Assembly (NCBI GenBank): GCA_018970945.1
Contig: JAGWVJ010000002.1
Location: 1-64,000 of the forward strand
Length of the DNA stretch: 64,000 nucleotides
Origin: Cyanobacteria bacterium REEB417
GTDB lineage: Bacteria > Cyanobacteriota > Cyanobacteriia > PCC-6307 > Cyanobiaceae
Direction of reading: 5' to 3'
Part shown: positions 8,860-17,839 of the stretch, piece by piece
Layout: the number at the start of each line of letters is the position of its first letter
Position numbering within the stretch: the stretch's first letter is position 1
Program-made: the position numbers and the translations under genes
Notes under the pieces: generated by a model
The model's database searches: none
Told to the model about the DNA's origin: nothing
What the model saw: only the letters and a program-made list of their open reading frames with translations

Positions 8860-10259
8860 CGCTCGAGCCAACCCCGCAGCTTGCCGGGGTTGAGCAGGCC
8901 GGCGGGGTCGTGGGCGGCCTTGGCGGCCACCTGGTCGGCGTCGATGACCCCCAGGCCGCCGTCCTCGACGCTGAGCACGTGCGGATTGAACAGAAAGGCC
9001 CCCAGGGAGCGGCAGTCGTCGATCAGCTGCGCGAGCTGTCCGACCCCCTGCCAGCGCACCAGCGGCAGGCAGGCCAGCCGCGGGGCTCCCTGGTGCCGCA
9101 CCCCTTCCAGGTGCCAGACGAGCGCCGCACCCCAGCGCCGCCGCAGCTCGGCCAGGCAGGGCCCTTCGGGGTGGGGCAGCAACAGCTGCAGGTAGGTCCA
9201 GCCGTCGTGGTTGGCGCGCCAGTGCAGGGTGGTGTGGTTCCAGCCCAGCTCGCGCAGGGCGATGCCCCGGCTCTGGCTCTGGGGCTGGGACCACAGCAGT
9301 TGTCCCCCCAGGCGGGTGATCAGCTCCGGCAGCACCTCCAAGGCTGCAGGGGCCGCCAGCAGCAGCAGGCGGTGCTCCCCCATCGGCCCGCTGCAGCCCG
9401 CGGGCCAGGGCATGGCCAGGGCCACGTCGCTCTCGAGCAGGCAGAGGCTGTTGAGTTCGAGGGCGCTGCGCCCCAGGGCCTGGGCGGCGGTCAGGGCTGC
9501 GTCCCAGTCGCCGAAGCCCGCCACCAGTTGCACCCAGTCCACCGCTTCACACGTGGGCAGCCGCAGGGCCGTGAGAATGCCATTGCAGCCGTAGGCGTGG
9601 TTGAGCGGTTCGCTGCCTAGGGCGTCGAGCTGCAGCAGCCTGGGCACGGGTTCAACGGTCACCACCTCCAGGCCCAGGAGGTTGCCGGGATCCCGCAGGA
9701 AGCCCCAGCGCAACGAACCGATGCCGCCCGCGCCGCCGGCGATGAACCCGCCGATGCTGGCGCTGCGCACCGTGCTGGGCACCAGCCGCAGGGTCCGCCC
9801 CGACGGGGCGAGCTGGCGCTCCAGATCGCCCATGAGTGCGCCCGCCTCGACCGTGATCACGCCTGTGGCTGGATCGTGGTGGCGCAGCCGGTTGAGCCCG
9901 ACCAGATCGAGCACCACCCCGCCGCACAGGGGCACGCATTGGCCGTAGTTGCCGGTGCCGGCGCCGCGGCAGGTGAGCGGCACCCCGTGACGCGCACAGG
10001 CGGCCGCCACCGCCATCACCTGCTCCACGCAGCTGGCAGCGGCCACCAGCTGGGCCCGCTGGCCCTGCAGCAGTGGCTCCAGAACCGGTGAATAGGCAAA
10101 GAAGTCGCGCGACAGGCGGTTCAGATCCGCCATCGCTTCGGTGCCGATGACCCGCAGTTCAGGGTGCTGCTCGGCCAGTTCGGCCCGCAGCAGGGCGATC
10201 GTGGCATCGTCAGGCTCCGGGGGCAGCCCTGCCGGCAGCGTCGTGGGCAGGACGCTCAT
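8856..10259 (-). CDS. FAD-binding oxidoreductase, GlcD/vanillyl-alcohol-oxidase type
   Basis: A 467-residue FAD-linked oxidase or dehydrogenase. The PCMH-type FAD domain is seen at residues ~70-240 (CRGAGTGNYGQCVPLCGG, TVEAGALMGDLE, GGFIAGGAGGIGS), followed by a substrate/cap domain and a C-terminal DPAGLLNPGKLRGW typical of glycolate oxidase GlcD-like enzymes. The substrate is not deducible; a hydroxy acid or alcohol is likely. The gene starts at ATG 10259, 6 nt downstream of the stop of the amidohydrolase, inside a 14-bp tandem repeat. It overlaps the pentapeptide gene tail by 4 nt. Confidence 0.82.
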   Translation of the reverse strand: MSVLPTTLPAGLPPEPDDATIALLRAELAEQHPELRVIGTEAMADLNRLSRDFFAYSPVLEPLLQGQRAQLVAAASCVEQVMAVAAACARHGVPLTCRGAGTGNYGQCVPLCGGVVLDLVGLNRLRHHDPATGVITVEAGALMGDLERQLAPSGRTLRLVPSTVRSASIGGFIAGGAGGIGSLRWGFLRDPGNLLGLEVVTVEPVPRLLQLDALGSEPLNHAYGCNGILTALRLPTCEAVDWVQLVAGFGDWDAALTAAQALGRSALELNSLCLLESDVALAMPWPAGCSGPMGEHRLLLLAAPAALEVLPELITRLGGQLLWSQPQSQSRGIALRELGWNHTTLHWRANHDGWTYLQLLLPHPEGPCLAELRRRWGAALVWHLEGVRHQGAPRLACLPLVRWQGVGQLAQLIDDCRSLGAFLFNPHVLSVEDGGLGVIDADQVAAKAAHDPAGLLNPGKLRGWLER

Positions 10260-10284
10260 GGCACGTCACTCATGGCACGTCACT
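10257..10284. repeat. 14-bp perfect tandem repeat at a gene junction
   Basis: catggcacgtcact occurs twice in succession. It covers the start codon of the FAD oxidoreductase and the stop codon of the upstream amidohydrolase, so the duplication has set the present spacing of the two genes. Confidence 0.9.
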
Positions 10285-11540
10285 CGTGGCAGAGCACCGG
10301 CAAAGGGCGACTCTGGCAAAGGCTCCAGCCAGGTGCCGCTGCGCATCACCCGGCGGGCCGGCGGCCGGGCCAGCACCTCGGCCCAGCTCCCTGCGGCCAG
10401 CACCAGCAGGTCGGCGGGGCAGCCGGGCCGCAGCACCCCATCCCAGGAGAGGTCCATGATCCGCGCCGCGGCGGTGGTGAACGGGGTCAGACCCTGCCGC
10501 TGCCCGGGGTTGAGGTGGCTGGTGGTGAAGCAGAGCCGCACCAGGTCGATCGGGTCGTAGTCCCCGCCCGGGTACCAGGGGTCCTGCACATTGTCGCCAG
10601 CCACGGCCACCTCCACCCCGGCCCGCTGCAGCATGCGGATCGGGGCCTGGGCCCGCAGCCAGGGGGTCTGTTCGGCGCGTCGGCCCAGCAGCCAGAGGTT
10701 GGTGCGCGGCAGGGCCACCACCCTGAGCCCGGCTCTTGCGCACTGCTCGGCCAGGCGCTCGCCGGCTGGGGCGCTGAGCAGGCCCATGCTGCTGGCATGG
10801 CTGCAGGTGATCGGCACACCGGGCCGCAGCGCCAGGGTTTCGCGGGCCATCAGCGCCATGCCCACCCCAGGCGCGTCGTCGCCTTCGTCGACATGCAGAT
10901 CGACGCCGCAACCAAGGCGCTCGGCCAGCTGCAGCAGCGCGCGGACCGCACCCGCATCCTGGAGGCCATGGCCGAATGGGGGCCCCAGCACGCCCCCCAG
11001 CAGCCCACCGGAGCCGGCGACCCGTCGGGCCAGGGTCTCACCCTCGGGCGTGAGCCAGTGGTGGATCGGCACCAGGGCCACCAGCTGCAGGGCGACCCGC
11101 CCGCCCCAGGCCCGTTGCTGGTCGCTGAGAACCTCCCAGCTGGCTTCGCTGGCGGGGCCAGCGCCGCTGTCGATGTGGCTGCGGATCGCCCGCAATCCGT
11201 GGCGCCAGGCTTGCTGCAGGGCCCGCTCGCTGCGCTGTTGCACCTGCTCGGCCGTTCGGGCCGCGAACTCAAGGCGGTTGGCGGCCAGGGCGCCGGCCAT
11301 GGTGCCACCGGGGTTGGGGAAGTCACCGTGGCTGAATGTTTTGTCGAGGTGGGCGTGGGCGTCGACCGGGGGCGTGATCGCCAGGGGCGCGGCTGCTCCT
11401 GCCTCTGCGGGGGCGGCTTGGAGGCGGCGCACCACCCCCGCCTCCAGCTGCAGCTGCACCGTCACCAGGCCTTCGTCATCGGCCGGCGGCAGGTCCTGCA
11501 GGCGGGCGTCGATGAGGCAGCGGGGAACGCGCAGACGCAT
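10266..11540 (-). CDS. Cytosine-deaminase-like metal-dependent amidohydrolase
   Basis: Amidohydrolase-superfamily protein, 424 aa, most like CodA-type deaminases. Metal ligands are visible: DAHAHLDKT (HxH), the later HVDEGDD (His), SHASS (His) and VAGDNVQDPW (Asp). The C-terminal strand LRPGCPADLLVL is typical of the composite beta-sandwich. The frame extends beyond it, but ATG 11540 matches the family start (MRLRVPRCL) and leaves a 1-nt gap from the DUF4359 gene stop. Substrate unknown: cytosine or another cyclic amide or amidine. It forms a tight minus-strand group with the DUF4359 gene and the FAD oxidoreductase. Confidence 0.83.
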   Translation of the reverse strand: MRLRVPRCLIDARLQDLPPADDEGLVTVQLQLEAGVVRRLQAAPAEAGAAAPLAITPPVDAHAHLDKTFSHGDFPNPGGTMAGALAANRLEFAARTAEQVQQRSERALQQAWRHGLRAIRSHIDSGAGPASEASWEVLSDQQRAWGGRVALQLVALVPIHHWLTPEGETLARRVAGSGGLLGGVLGPPFGHGLQDAGAVRALLQLAERLGCGVDLHVDEGDDAPGVGMALMARETLALRPGVPITCSHASSMGLLSAPAGERLAEQCARAGLRVVALPRTNLWLLGRRAEQTPWLRAQAPIRMLQRAGVEVAVAGDNVQDPWYPGGDYDPIDLVRLCFTTSHLNPGQRQGLTPFTTAAARIMDLSWDGVLRPGCPADLLVLAAGSWAEVLARPPARRVMRSGTWLEPLPESPFAGALPRVTCHE

Positions 11541-11541
11541 G

Positions 11542-11949
11542 TCAGGGCTGGCTGCTGGTTTGCAGAACCACAAACTGGCCGGCCAGTGCCAGCGTCGTGA
11601 TCCGGTACTGCGGCAGTTTCCACTGACCCAGCAGCTGCTGGCCTCCGAACTGGGTGGTGTAAAGGCTGGCCACGCCGAGATTGAGCCGTCGGCTGTGGTC
11701 GCGGGCCACCTGCCCGAGGGTCTGCTGTTGCGCGCGAACCATTTCACTGCAGTTCTGAATCACCAGCTGCAGCAGCAACGGCATGGCCGATCGTTGGCAG
11801 AGCTCTTCATCGAGCAGCGCGCTGAGGCGGTGCCCGGCGAAATCTTCGAACTCGCGTTTGCCGGGGTTGGTGACCACCAGACCACCGACGGCCACCACCG
11901 TCAGGGCGGCGATCGCACACCACAGTTGTCGGGTACCGCGCTCTGCCAA
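11542..11949 (-). CDS. DUF4359 protein, membrane-anchored
   Basis: A 135-residue protein with one N-terminal membrane helix (ALTVVAVGGLVVTNPG) followed by KREFEDFAGHRL and a conserved-looking ELCQRS segment, the pattern of the cyanobacterial DUF4359 family. The rest is probably in the periplasm or lumen. Two Cys (CQRS, NCSE) may pair. Function unknown. It is first in a three-gene minus-strand run with the amidohydrolase and FAD oxidoreductase. Confidence 0.72.
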   Translation of the reverse strand: MAERGTRQLWCAIAALTVVAVGGLVVTNPGKREFEDFAGHRLSALLDEELCQRSAMPLLLQLVIQNCSEMVRAQQQTLGQVARDHSRRLNLGVASLYTTQFGGQQLLGQWKLPQYRITTLALAGQFVVLQTSSQP

Positions 11950-12060
11950 GACCCAGGGGCCACAGTGTGGACAAGGCTGGCAGGTTCGTCATGGTTCTGC
12001 CCCGACTTGCTGCACATCGGCACGGTTGCTGAAGGCCCATTTGGTAGATTCCGATTCCGC

Positions 12061-12134
12061 GGCGGGCGTAGCCAAGCGGTTAAGGCAGCGGCTTGTGGCG
12101 CCGCCACTCGGGGGTTCGAATCCCCTCGCTCGCC
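12061..12134 (+). tRNA. tRNA-His (anticodon GTG)
   Basis: Acceptor GCGGGCG pairs with CGCTCGC (one G-T). The encoded G at 12061 is the extra G-1 and faces discriminator C at 12134, the identity mark of tRNA-His. The anticodon loop TTGTGGC carries GTG and the T-arm contains GTTCGAA. A T-run follows directly (12136-12141), a possible weak terminator. Confidence 0.96.
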
Positions 12135-12188
12135 CTTTTTTCTTGGCTCGGTTGTTGTCGATCGGGTTCGTGATCGCCTCGGATGCGA

Positions 12189-13277
12189 TCAACCCAGCAG
12201 GGCATCCAGCAGCGCAGCCGCCCCCCCTCGGACCGGATCGTGGCAGGGCAGACCGGTGGCTGCATGGGTTGCGTTCAGGGCCGTGGCCGCCTCGGCAGGC
12301 TCGAGCAGGGCGGTGTTGAGGGCAATGGCCCGCACCCGTGGCTTCCGTCCATCGGGGCGTGCCAAGGCGGCCAGAGCCTCCACCGCTGTGATCAGTTCGG
12401 CCAGGGGCGGCACTGCCACCTCGGGCAGACCTTTGATCGCTTCTTGACCGGGGCGGTGCACCAACAGCAGGTCGGTGGGCTGGCTGCCGCGGATCAGCGG
12501 CAGCGTGGCGGTCGAGCCGGGATGGGCCAGTGACCCCTGACCCTCCACCAGGATCCAGCTGGCCGAGGTGACAGGGCCCAGCCCTGGGCGCAGACCGCTC
12601 GCCGCTTCCAGCACCGCCGCTTCCACGGCACCGGCGGCGTAGTCGACCCGCACCGCATCGAGGGCCACCCCGCCGCCGCTGATCAGGATGCCTGCCTGGC
12701 CGGTGCCCACAAAGCGGGCATCGAGGCCGCGGCGGAGGGCTTCGGTCTGCAGCTCAAGGCAGGCGCTCATCTTGCCGACGGCCATGTCGCTGCCCACCGC
12801 CAGCAGCCGCCTGCAGGGCAGCGCAGCCGCCCGCGCGGCAGCCACCCGCAGACCCTCTGGTTCCTGGCGCAGATCCCAGATCCATTGGCCCTGCTGCACC
12901 AGCGCAGCCAGCGTCGGGTCGGCGGCCAGGCGGGTGTGCAGTCCGTTGGCCACGCTGAGCCCGGCCCGCAGCGCGGCTTCCACATCGCGGCGCAGGGCAT
13001 CGGGCAGCATTCCCCCTGAGGGAGCCAGCCCGATCACGGCCACCTGCGGTCCGTGGGGCAGGGCCTCGGTCAGCGAGGCCACCACCGGCGCCGGGTGGTC
13101 GATGCCACAGATCACCTGCAGCGGCCGTCCAGCCTGGTCCGGATCCACCACCGCCGCGATCGGCGCGCGGCTGTAGCGCAGCATGGCCAGGCCGGTCTTG
13201 CCGCTCAGGTTGTCGCTGCCCCCATGCAGCAGCAGCACCAGGCGTTGCTCGGGTTGAAGCGGGACGTTCATCGGCAT
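12189..13277 (-). CDS. dgcN: DUF1611 protein, probable D-glutamate N-acetyltransferase DgcN
   Basis: A 362-residue DUF1611 protein. The N-terminal Rossmann-like half leads into the family signature: a P-loop-like GSDMAVGKMSACLELQ, then FVGTGQAGILISGGG, VRVDYAAGAVE and VEGQGSLAHPG. The family contains DgcN, reported to acetylate D-glutamate in marine Proteobacteria and haloarchaea, where it is always paired with the epimerase DgcA. Here the epimerase gene lies 3 nt upstream in the same operon, which supports the assignment by context. The product would be N-acetyl-D-glutamate. Function in a cyanobacterium is inference. Confidence 0.8.
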   Translation of the reverse strand: MPMNVPLQPEQRLVLLLHGGSDNLSGKTGLAMLRYSRAPIAAVVDPDQAGRPLQVICGIDHPAPVVASLTEALPHGPQVAVIGLAPSGGMLPDALRRDVEAALRAGLSVANGLHTRLAADPTLAALVQQGQWIWDLRQEPEGLRVAAARAAALPCRRLLAVGSDMAVGKMSACLELQTEALRRGLDARFVGTGQAGILISGGGVALDAVRVDYAAGAVEAAVLEAASGLRPGLGPVTSASWILVEGQGSLAHPGSTATLPLIRGSQPTDLLLVHRPGQEAIKGLPEVAVPPLAELITAVEALAALARPDGRKPRVRAIALNTALLEPAEAATALNATHAATGLPCHDPVRGGAAALLDALLG

Positions 13278-13280
13278 GGT

Positions 13281-14429
13281 TCAAGCCTCGCAAGGGTTGT
13301 GCCAGCTGATGCCCAGCCCCGCACCCGTGGGTGGCAGCAGCACGTCAGCGCGCCGCTCGAGACCGATGAACGGGTCATCGACCAGGTTGAGGTGGCTGTC
13401 GAGGTCAGGCCAGTGCACCAGCGGCAGCAGGTGGGCGGCGGCGCCGTTGAGCAGGCTGCCGTCGCCGTAGCAGCCCAGCATCACCTGCAGGCCCCGGGTG
13501 TGGGCGTCGCGCGCCATCGCCAGGGCCTCGCGCAGGCCACCACACTTGAGCAGCTTGATGTTGATGCCGTCGATGTGGGGGGCCAGCCGCTCCACGTCGC
13601 CACGGTTCCAGCAGCTCTCATCGGCCACCAGCGGCAACGGGCAATGGGGCTTGAGCGCCGCAAAGCCCGCCCTATCGGCGTCGGGGTCGAGCAACGGCGC
13701 CAGGGGCTGCTCCAGCAGCACCACGCCCTGCTCGGCCAGCCAGGGTGCCATGGCCTGCGCGGTCTCCAGGGTCCAGCCGCCATTGGCATCGACCTGAAGT
13801 TCGCAGGCCCCACCGCACTGCTGCTGCCGTTGCCGCAGCCGCTCAGCCACGGCGACCACCAGCGCCCGGTCGTGCTCCACCCCGTCGGGGCTGCCCAGCT
13901 TGAGCTTGATGCGGGTGGCTGGCAGCTGCAGCCACCAGCGCTCGAGCCGCGCCAACACCGCCAAGGTCTCTCCGAGCCCGAGGGTGACGCTGGTGGCGAC
14001 ACACGCCCCTGGATCCAGCCCCCAGAGCCGATGCAGTGGCTGGGCGAGTCGTTTGCCCCACCAGTCGTGCAGGGCGAGATCGAGGCCGCATCGCGCCGGT
14101 GGACTCAGCCCCGCCAGCAGCGGGTTGATCAGGTCAGCGGGAAGCTCTGCCCGCGGCGGCGGCGGTTCCTGCACGGTGGGCGCTGTCAAGCGGGCTTCCA
14201 GTGCCTCACCCAGTTGCGCCACACGGGGGGCAAAGGCCTCCAGCTCGGCGGCAATGGCGCGGGTTTCGTAGCGGTGATGCCCGGTGTCAAAGCTGCCCGT
14301 TTCACCGAGCCCGATGCGCTCACCATGCTCGAGCTTCACCAGCAGATGCTCGTCACCGCTGCTGCTACCGCGGCTGATCGCCAATGGCACCGCCTTGGTG
14401 AGCCGAAAGCGTCGCAGGCGCAGGTGCAT
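13281..14429 (-). CDS. dgcA: Enolase-superfamily epimerase, DgcA/dipeptide-epimerase type
   Basis: Mandelate-racemase/muconate-lactonising group enzyme of 382 aa. Catalytic residues are intact: KxK in RIKLKLGS, metal ligands in LQVDANGGW, LLEQP and VADES, and the second acid/base Lys in INIKLLKCGG. Such proteins are usually annotated as L-Ala-D/L-Glu epimerase, but when paired with DUF1611 they act as N-acetyl-D-glutamate racemase (DgcA). ATG 14429 has a GGGAGG Shine-Dalgarno 8 nt upstream; an ATG at 14459 is less likely. First gene of the two-gene operon. Product N-acetyl-L-glutamate would enter arginine synthesis or be deacetylated to L-Glu. Confidence 0.84.
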   Translation of the reverse strand: MHLRLRRFRLTKAVPLAISRGSSSGDEHLLVKLEHGERIGLGETGSFDTGHHRYETRAIAAELEAFAPRVAQLGEALEARLTAPTVQEPPPPRAELPADLINPLLAGLSPPARCGLDLALHDWWGKRLAQPLHRLWGLDPGACVATSVTLGLGETLAVLARLERWWLQLPATRIKLKLGSPDGVEHDRALVVAVAERLRQRQQQCGGACELQVDANGGWTLETAQAMAPWLAEQGVVLLEQPLAPLLDPDADRAGFAALKPHCPLPLVADESCWNRGDVERLAPHIDGINIKLLKCGGLREALAMARDAHTRGLQVMLGCYGDGSLLNGAAAHLLPLVHWPDLDSHLNLVDDPFIGLERRADVLLPPTGAGLGISWHNPCEA

Positions 14430-14815
14430 CACGTTGACCTCCCGCTGACAACTTGCCATGGGCTGTCAGCTCCGGCCCGCACGAACCGGTCCACTCGGTG
14501 GGACTGGACGGTTGGCGCCAGTCCCCTGGAGGTCCCTTAAAAAAACACGCCAGAAGACTGGCGCGTTTTTTAAGGGACCTGGATTCGAGAATCTGCTGTG
14601 GGATCCCATCGAGAATTCTCCAACCGAGACCGCAACGACAGCCCTCGGGACGCGTCGTCTCAGACTCCCCAGAACGAGACAGCGTCCATAGGTCCCAGTT
14701 GTGCGTTCAATGGGAGCTTCCAATGGGGAACTTCAAGCAGCGCCCTTCATGGGATCCCTTCACTCCCCACCCTCGCGCTCGGCAAACCCAGCTCACCATG
14801 GGAGACACTGGAGCC
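14430..14815. other. Divergent intergenic region with one strong hairpin
   Basis: 386 bases between the divergent epimerase and miaB genes. It must hold both promoters. The only clear structure is the 14530-14580 inverted repeat. Several short variants of caatggg/catggga occur at 14708-14755. No credible reading frame is present. Confidence 0.7.
14530..14580. terminator. Long near-perfect inverted repeat, terminator-like in both directions
   Basis: A left arm of 24 bases (14530-14553) and a right arm of 23 bases (14558-14580) pair around the loop aaga, with one extra A and one A/C mismatch. The GC-rich tip (cgccag-aaga-ctggcg) is followed by a T-run on each strand, so it resembles an intrinsic terminator both ways, extended by an outer AGGTCCC/GGGACCT stem. 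It lies upstream of both divergent genes, where no terminator is needed, which suggests an attenuator, an unannotated small RNA end, or a mobile palindrome. Confidence 0.75.
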
Positions 14816-16222
14816 ATGACGGCGACAACGATCACCCCCCCTGGGCAGACTGCGGCGCGCTCCGCACGGGGCAGTTACTGGATCACCACGTTCGGCTGCC
14901 AGATGAACAAGGCGGATTCCGAGCGGATGGCCGGAATCCTCGAATCGATGGGATATCAGCAAGCCCGGGCTGAGCAGGAAGCCGATCTCGTTCTTTACAA
15001 CACCTGCACGATCCGCGACAACGCTGAGCAGAAGGTCTACAGCTACCTGGGACGCCAGGCCCAGCGCAAACGCTCCAATCCCCACCTCACCCTGGTGGTG
15101 GCGGGTTGTGTGGCCCAGCAGGAGGGCGAATCCCTGCTGCGGCGCGTGCCCGAGCTCGACCTGGTGATGGGCCCCCAGCACGCCAACCGGCTCGACACCC
15201 TGCTGGCCCAGGTGGAGCAGGGACAGCAGGTGGTGGCCACCGACGGGCACCACATCCTTGAAGACATCACCACCGCCCGGCGTGACAGTCAGGTCTGCGC
15301 CTGGGTCAACGTGATCTACGGCTGCAACGAGCGCTGCACCTACTGCGTGGTGCCTTCGGTGCGGGGCCGCGAGCAGTCGCGTCTGCCCGAAGCGATCAGG
15401 CTCGAGATCGAGGGTCTGGCCGAGCAGGGTTACAGGGAGATCACCCTGCTGGGTCAGAACATCGACGCCTACGGCCGCGACCTGCCCGGCATCACCCCCG
15501 AGGGGCGCCGCGCCCACACCCTGACCGACCTGCTGCACCACGTGCACGGCGTCAGGGGAATCGAACGCATCCGCTTCGCCACCAGCCATCCGCGTTATTT
15601 CACCGAACGCCTCATTGATGCCTGCGCCGGCCTCGACAAGGTCTGTGAGCACTTCCATATCCCGTTCCAGAGCGGGGATGACGAGGTGCTCAAGGCGATG
15701 GCCCGCGGCTACACCATCGATCGCTACCGCCGCATCATCGACCGCATCCGCCAGCGCATGCCCGATGCTGCCATCAGCGCCGATGTGATCGTGGCGTTTC
15801 CGGGGGAGACCGACACCCAGTACCGCCGCACCCTCGATCTGATCGAGGAGATCGGCTTCGACCAGGTCAACACCGCGGCCTACTCGCCCCGCCCCGGCAC
15901 CCCCGCGGCCGACTGGTCCAACCAGCTGGACGAGGCGGTCAAGGTGGCGCGCCTGCAGGAGCTCAACGCCCTGGTGGAGCGCACCGCCAAAGAACGCAGC
16001 GCCCGTTACCTCGGCCGCGTTGAGCAGATCCTGGTGGAGGGCATCAACTCGAAGGACCCCAATCAGGTAATGGGCCGCACCCGGACCAACCGGCTCACCT
16101 TCTTTGCGGCTGCCCGACCCTCGACCGATGGAGTGACGGGTGCGACCTGGCAACCCGGCGATCTGGTCGACGTCCGCATCGACCAGGTGCGCGCCTTCTC
16201 ATTGAGCGGCACACTGGCCTGA
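14816..16222 (+). CDS. miaB: tRNA-2-methylthio-N6-dimethylallyladenosine synthase
   Basis: Radical-SAM methylthiotransferase that modifies A37 of tRNAs reading UNN codons. The N-terminal MTTase domain supplies cluster Cys in [22 protein letters not shown] and [10 protein letters not shown]. The radical SAM motif is [12 protein letters not shown]. The C-terminal TRAM domain runs from about RVEQILVEG to [13 protein letters not shown]. The frame is open far upstream through the hairpin region; ATG 14816 (MTATTITP) gives 468 aa, a normal length. ATG 14798 is six codons longer and equally possible. Confidence 0.93.
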   Translation: MTATTITPPGQTAARSARGSYWITTFGCQMNKADSERMAGILESMGYQQARAEQEADLVLYNTCTIRDNAEQKVYSYLGRQAQRKRSNPHLTLVVAGCVAQQEGESLLRRVPELDLVMGPQHANRLDTLLAQVEQGQQVVATDGHHILEDITTARRDSQVCAWVNVIYGCNERCTYCVVPSVRGREQSRLPEAIRLEIEGLAEQGYREITLLGQNIDAYGRDLPGITPEGRRAHTLTDLLHHVHGVRGIERIRFATSHPRYFTERLIDACAGLDKVCEHFHIPFQSGDDEVLKAMARGYTIDRYRRIIDRIRQRMPDAAISADVIVAFPGETDTQYRRTLDLIEEIGFDQVNTAAYSPRPGTPAADWSNQLDEAVKVARLQELNALVERTAKERSARYLGRVEQILVEGINSKDPNQVMGRTRTNRLTFFAAARPSTDGVTGATWQPGDLVDVRIDQVRAFSLSGTLA

Positions 16223-16264
16223 CCTTTGTGACGGCCTGCATCGTCAGGCTGCCGACCGCTGCCG

Positions 16265-17422
16265 ATGGGCCCGACTGCTACTGGCCAGACCGCTGCTGCA
16301 TCCCCGACCTGTATCGGTCTGATCTACGGCGGTGACTCGGGCGAGCATGCGGTCTCGATCCGTTCGGCAGCAACCGTTGCTGCTGGGCTGCGCCGCGGTG
16401 CCAACGCTCAGCGTTACCAGCTGCGCTGCTTTTACATCGATCAACAGGGGCGCTGGTGGGGGGGCGACCTCGCTGCCGCGGTCCTTGAGCAGGGCACACC
16501 GGCCAGTCAGGACCAGCTCGAGGCCGCTCTTGAGACGGCTGTGCCCGCGGGCCGGGCCGGGGCTCGCGAGCAGCTGGCCCGCGGGGGTTTTTCAGGCTTT
16601 CCGGCGGGGGCGCTGGCTGTCGATGTCTGGTTCCCGGTGCTGCATGGCCCCAACGGTGAAGACGGGACCATCCAGGGGCTGTTCACGCTGATGCAGAAGC
16701 CTTTTGTGGGCTCGGGCGTGCTGGGTTCGGCTGTGGGCATGGACAAGCTGGCGATGAAAGCAGCCTTTGCGGCTGCCGGCCTGCCCCAGGTGGCCTACGC
16801 CGCCGTCGACGCGGCCGAGGTGCACGCCGCGCCTGAACCCTTGCTGGATCGGCTTGAAGCCCAGCTGGGCTACCCCTGCTTCATCAAGCCGGCCAATCTG
16901 GGCTCGTCGGTGGGCATCAGCAAGGCCAACGCTCGCGCCGAGCTCCTGAGCGGTCTGCTGCTGGCCGCCGGACTGGATCGGCGCATCGTCGTGGAGCAGG
17001 GGGTCAGGGCCCGCGAGCTCGAATGCGCGGTCCGGGGCGGCGGCACGCGGGCTCTTGAGGCGTCGGTGCTCGGCGAGATCTGTTTTGACGCCGATTGGTA
17101 CGACTACGCCACCAAATACAGCGACGGCAAGAGCCAACCCTTGATTCCGGCAGAGGTCCCCGCTGCCCTCAGCGAGCGCGCCCGGGCCATGGCGATCGCA
17201 GCCTGTCAGGCCGTGGCCGCGAGCGGCCTGGCGCGGGTTGATTTCTTTTACGACCCGGCGAGCGGCGACCTCTGGCTCAACGAGATCAACACCCTGCCGG
17301 GCTTCACCAGCCTGAGCATGTATCCGATGCTGTGGGCGGCATCGGGCGTGGATCTGGAAACGCTTCTGCACCAATTGGTCCAGGGCGCAGGAGAATGGCG
17401 CCAGACCCGGGCCGCCGCCTGA
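16265..17422 (+). CDS. ddl: D-alanine--D-alanine ligase
   Basis: ATP-grasp ligase making the D-Ala-D-Ala end of the peptidoglycan precursor. Family motifs: [14 protein letters not shown] (N-terminal substrate loop), [31 protein letters not shown] (ATP-grasp), Y-loop KYSDGKSQ, and [12 protein letters not shown] for the Mg sites. 385 aa, normal for the long bacterial type. It is the first gene of a run ddl-orf-ftsQ-ftsZ on the plus strand, a remnant of the dcw cluster. Confidence 0.95.
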   Translation: MGPTATGQTAAASPTCIGLIYGGDSGEHAVSIRSAATVAAGLRRGANAQRYQLRCFYIDQQGRWWGGDLAAAVLEQGTPASQDQLEAALETAVPAGRAGAREQLARGGFSGFPAGALAVDVWFPVLHGPNGEDGTIQGLFTLMQKPFVGSGVLGSAVGMDKLAMKAAFAAAGLPQVAYAAVDAAEVHAAPEPLLDRLEAQLGYPCFIKPANLGSSVGISKANARAELLSGLLLAAGLDRRIVVEQGVRARELECAVRGGGTRALEASVLGEICFDADWYDYATKYSDGKSQPLIPAEVPAALSERARAMAIAACQAVAASGLARVDFFYDPASGDLWLNEINTLPGFTSLSMYPMLWAASGVDLETLLHQLVQGAGEWRQTRAAA

Positions 17423-17428
17423 TCTGCC

Positions 17429-17839
17429 ATGTCTCACGGATTGTTGTGGCTGCCGCTACTGCTGGTGTTCGTGCTGCTCACGGCCCTCGGATGGCTGGAG
17501 CGGCGGCGACAGCGGCTGTTTCGCGAGTGGGCCGAGGGCGCCGAGCTGGCCAAGCTCGATGGCATGGGCGCCGCCCGGCTCGTGGACGGCATCCTCAGCT
17601 GGAGCACCTTTGAGGCGGGTCAGCTCAAGCCGGTGGATGCGTTCGTGATCAAGCAGCTCGAACTCGTCGAACTGCTGGCCCTGCGCTCCGGAGAAGCCCC
17701 GCTCACCGACGAGAGTCAGGGTGCCTGCCGCCTGCGCCTGGTCGGTGGTGGGGAACAGAAGGATCTGCCTTTTGCCGATGCGGAGCGGGCCCGTCGCTGG
17801 ATCGACGAGCTGATGTCCCGCTCCCGCTGCGAGCTGTGA
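17429..17839 (+). CDS. Conserved hypothetical membrane-anchored protein between ddl and ftsQ
   Basis: 136 residues with an N-terminal membrane helix (LLWLPLLLVFVLLTALGWL) followed by basic RRRQRLF and a mostly helical cytosolic part ending DAERARRWIDELMSRS. No known domain. It starts 6 nt after ddl and its stop overlaps the GTG start of ftsQ by 3 nt, so it is in the same operon and may take part in cell-wall synthesis or division. Function unknown. Confidence 0.72.
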   Translation: MSHGLLWLPLLLVFVLLTALGWLERRRQRLFREWAEGAELAKLDGMGAARLVDGILSWSTFEAGQLKPVDAFVIKQLELVELLALRSGEAPLTDESQGACRLRLVGGGEQKDLPFADAERARRWIDELMSRSRCEL

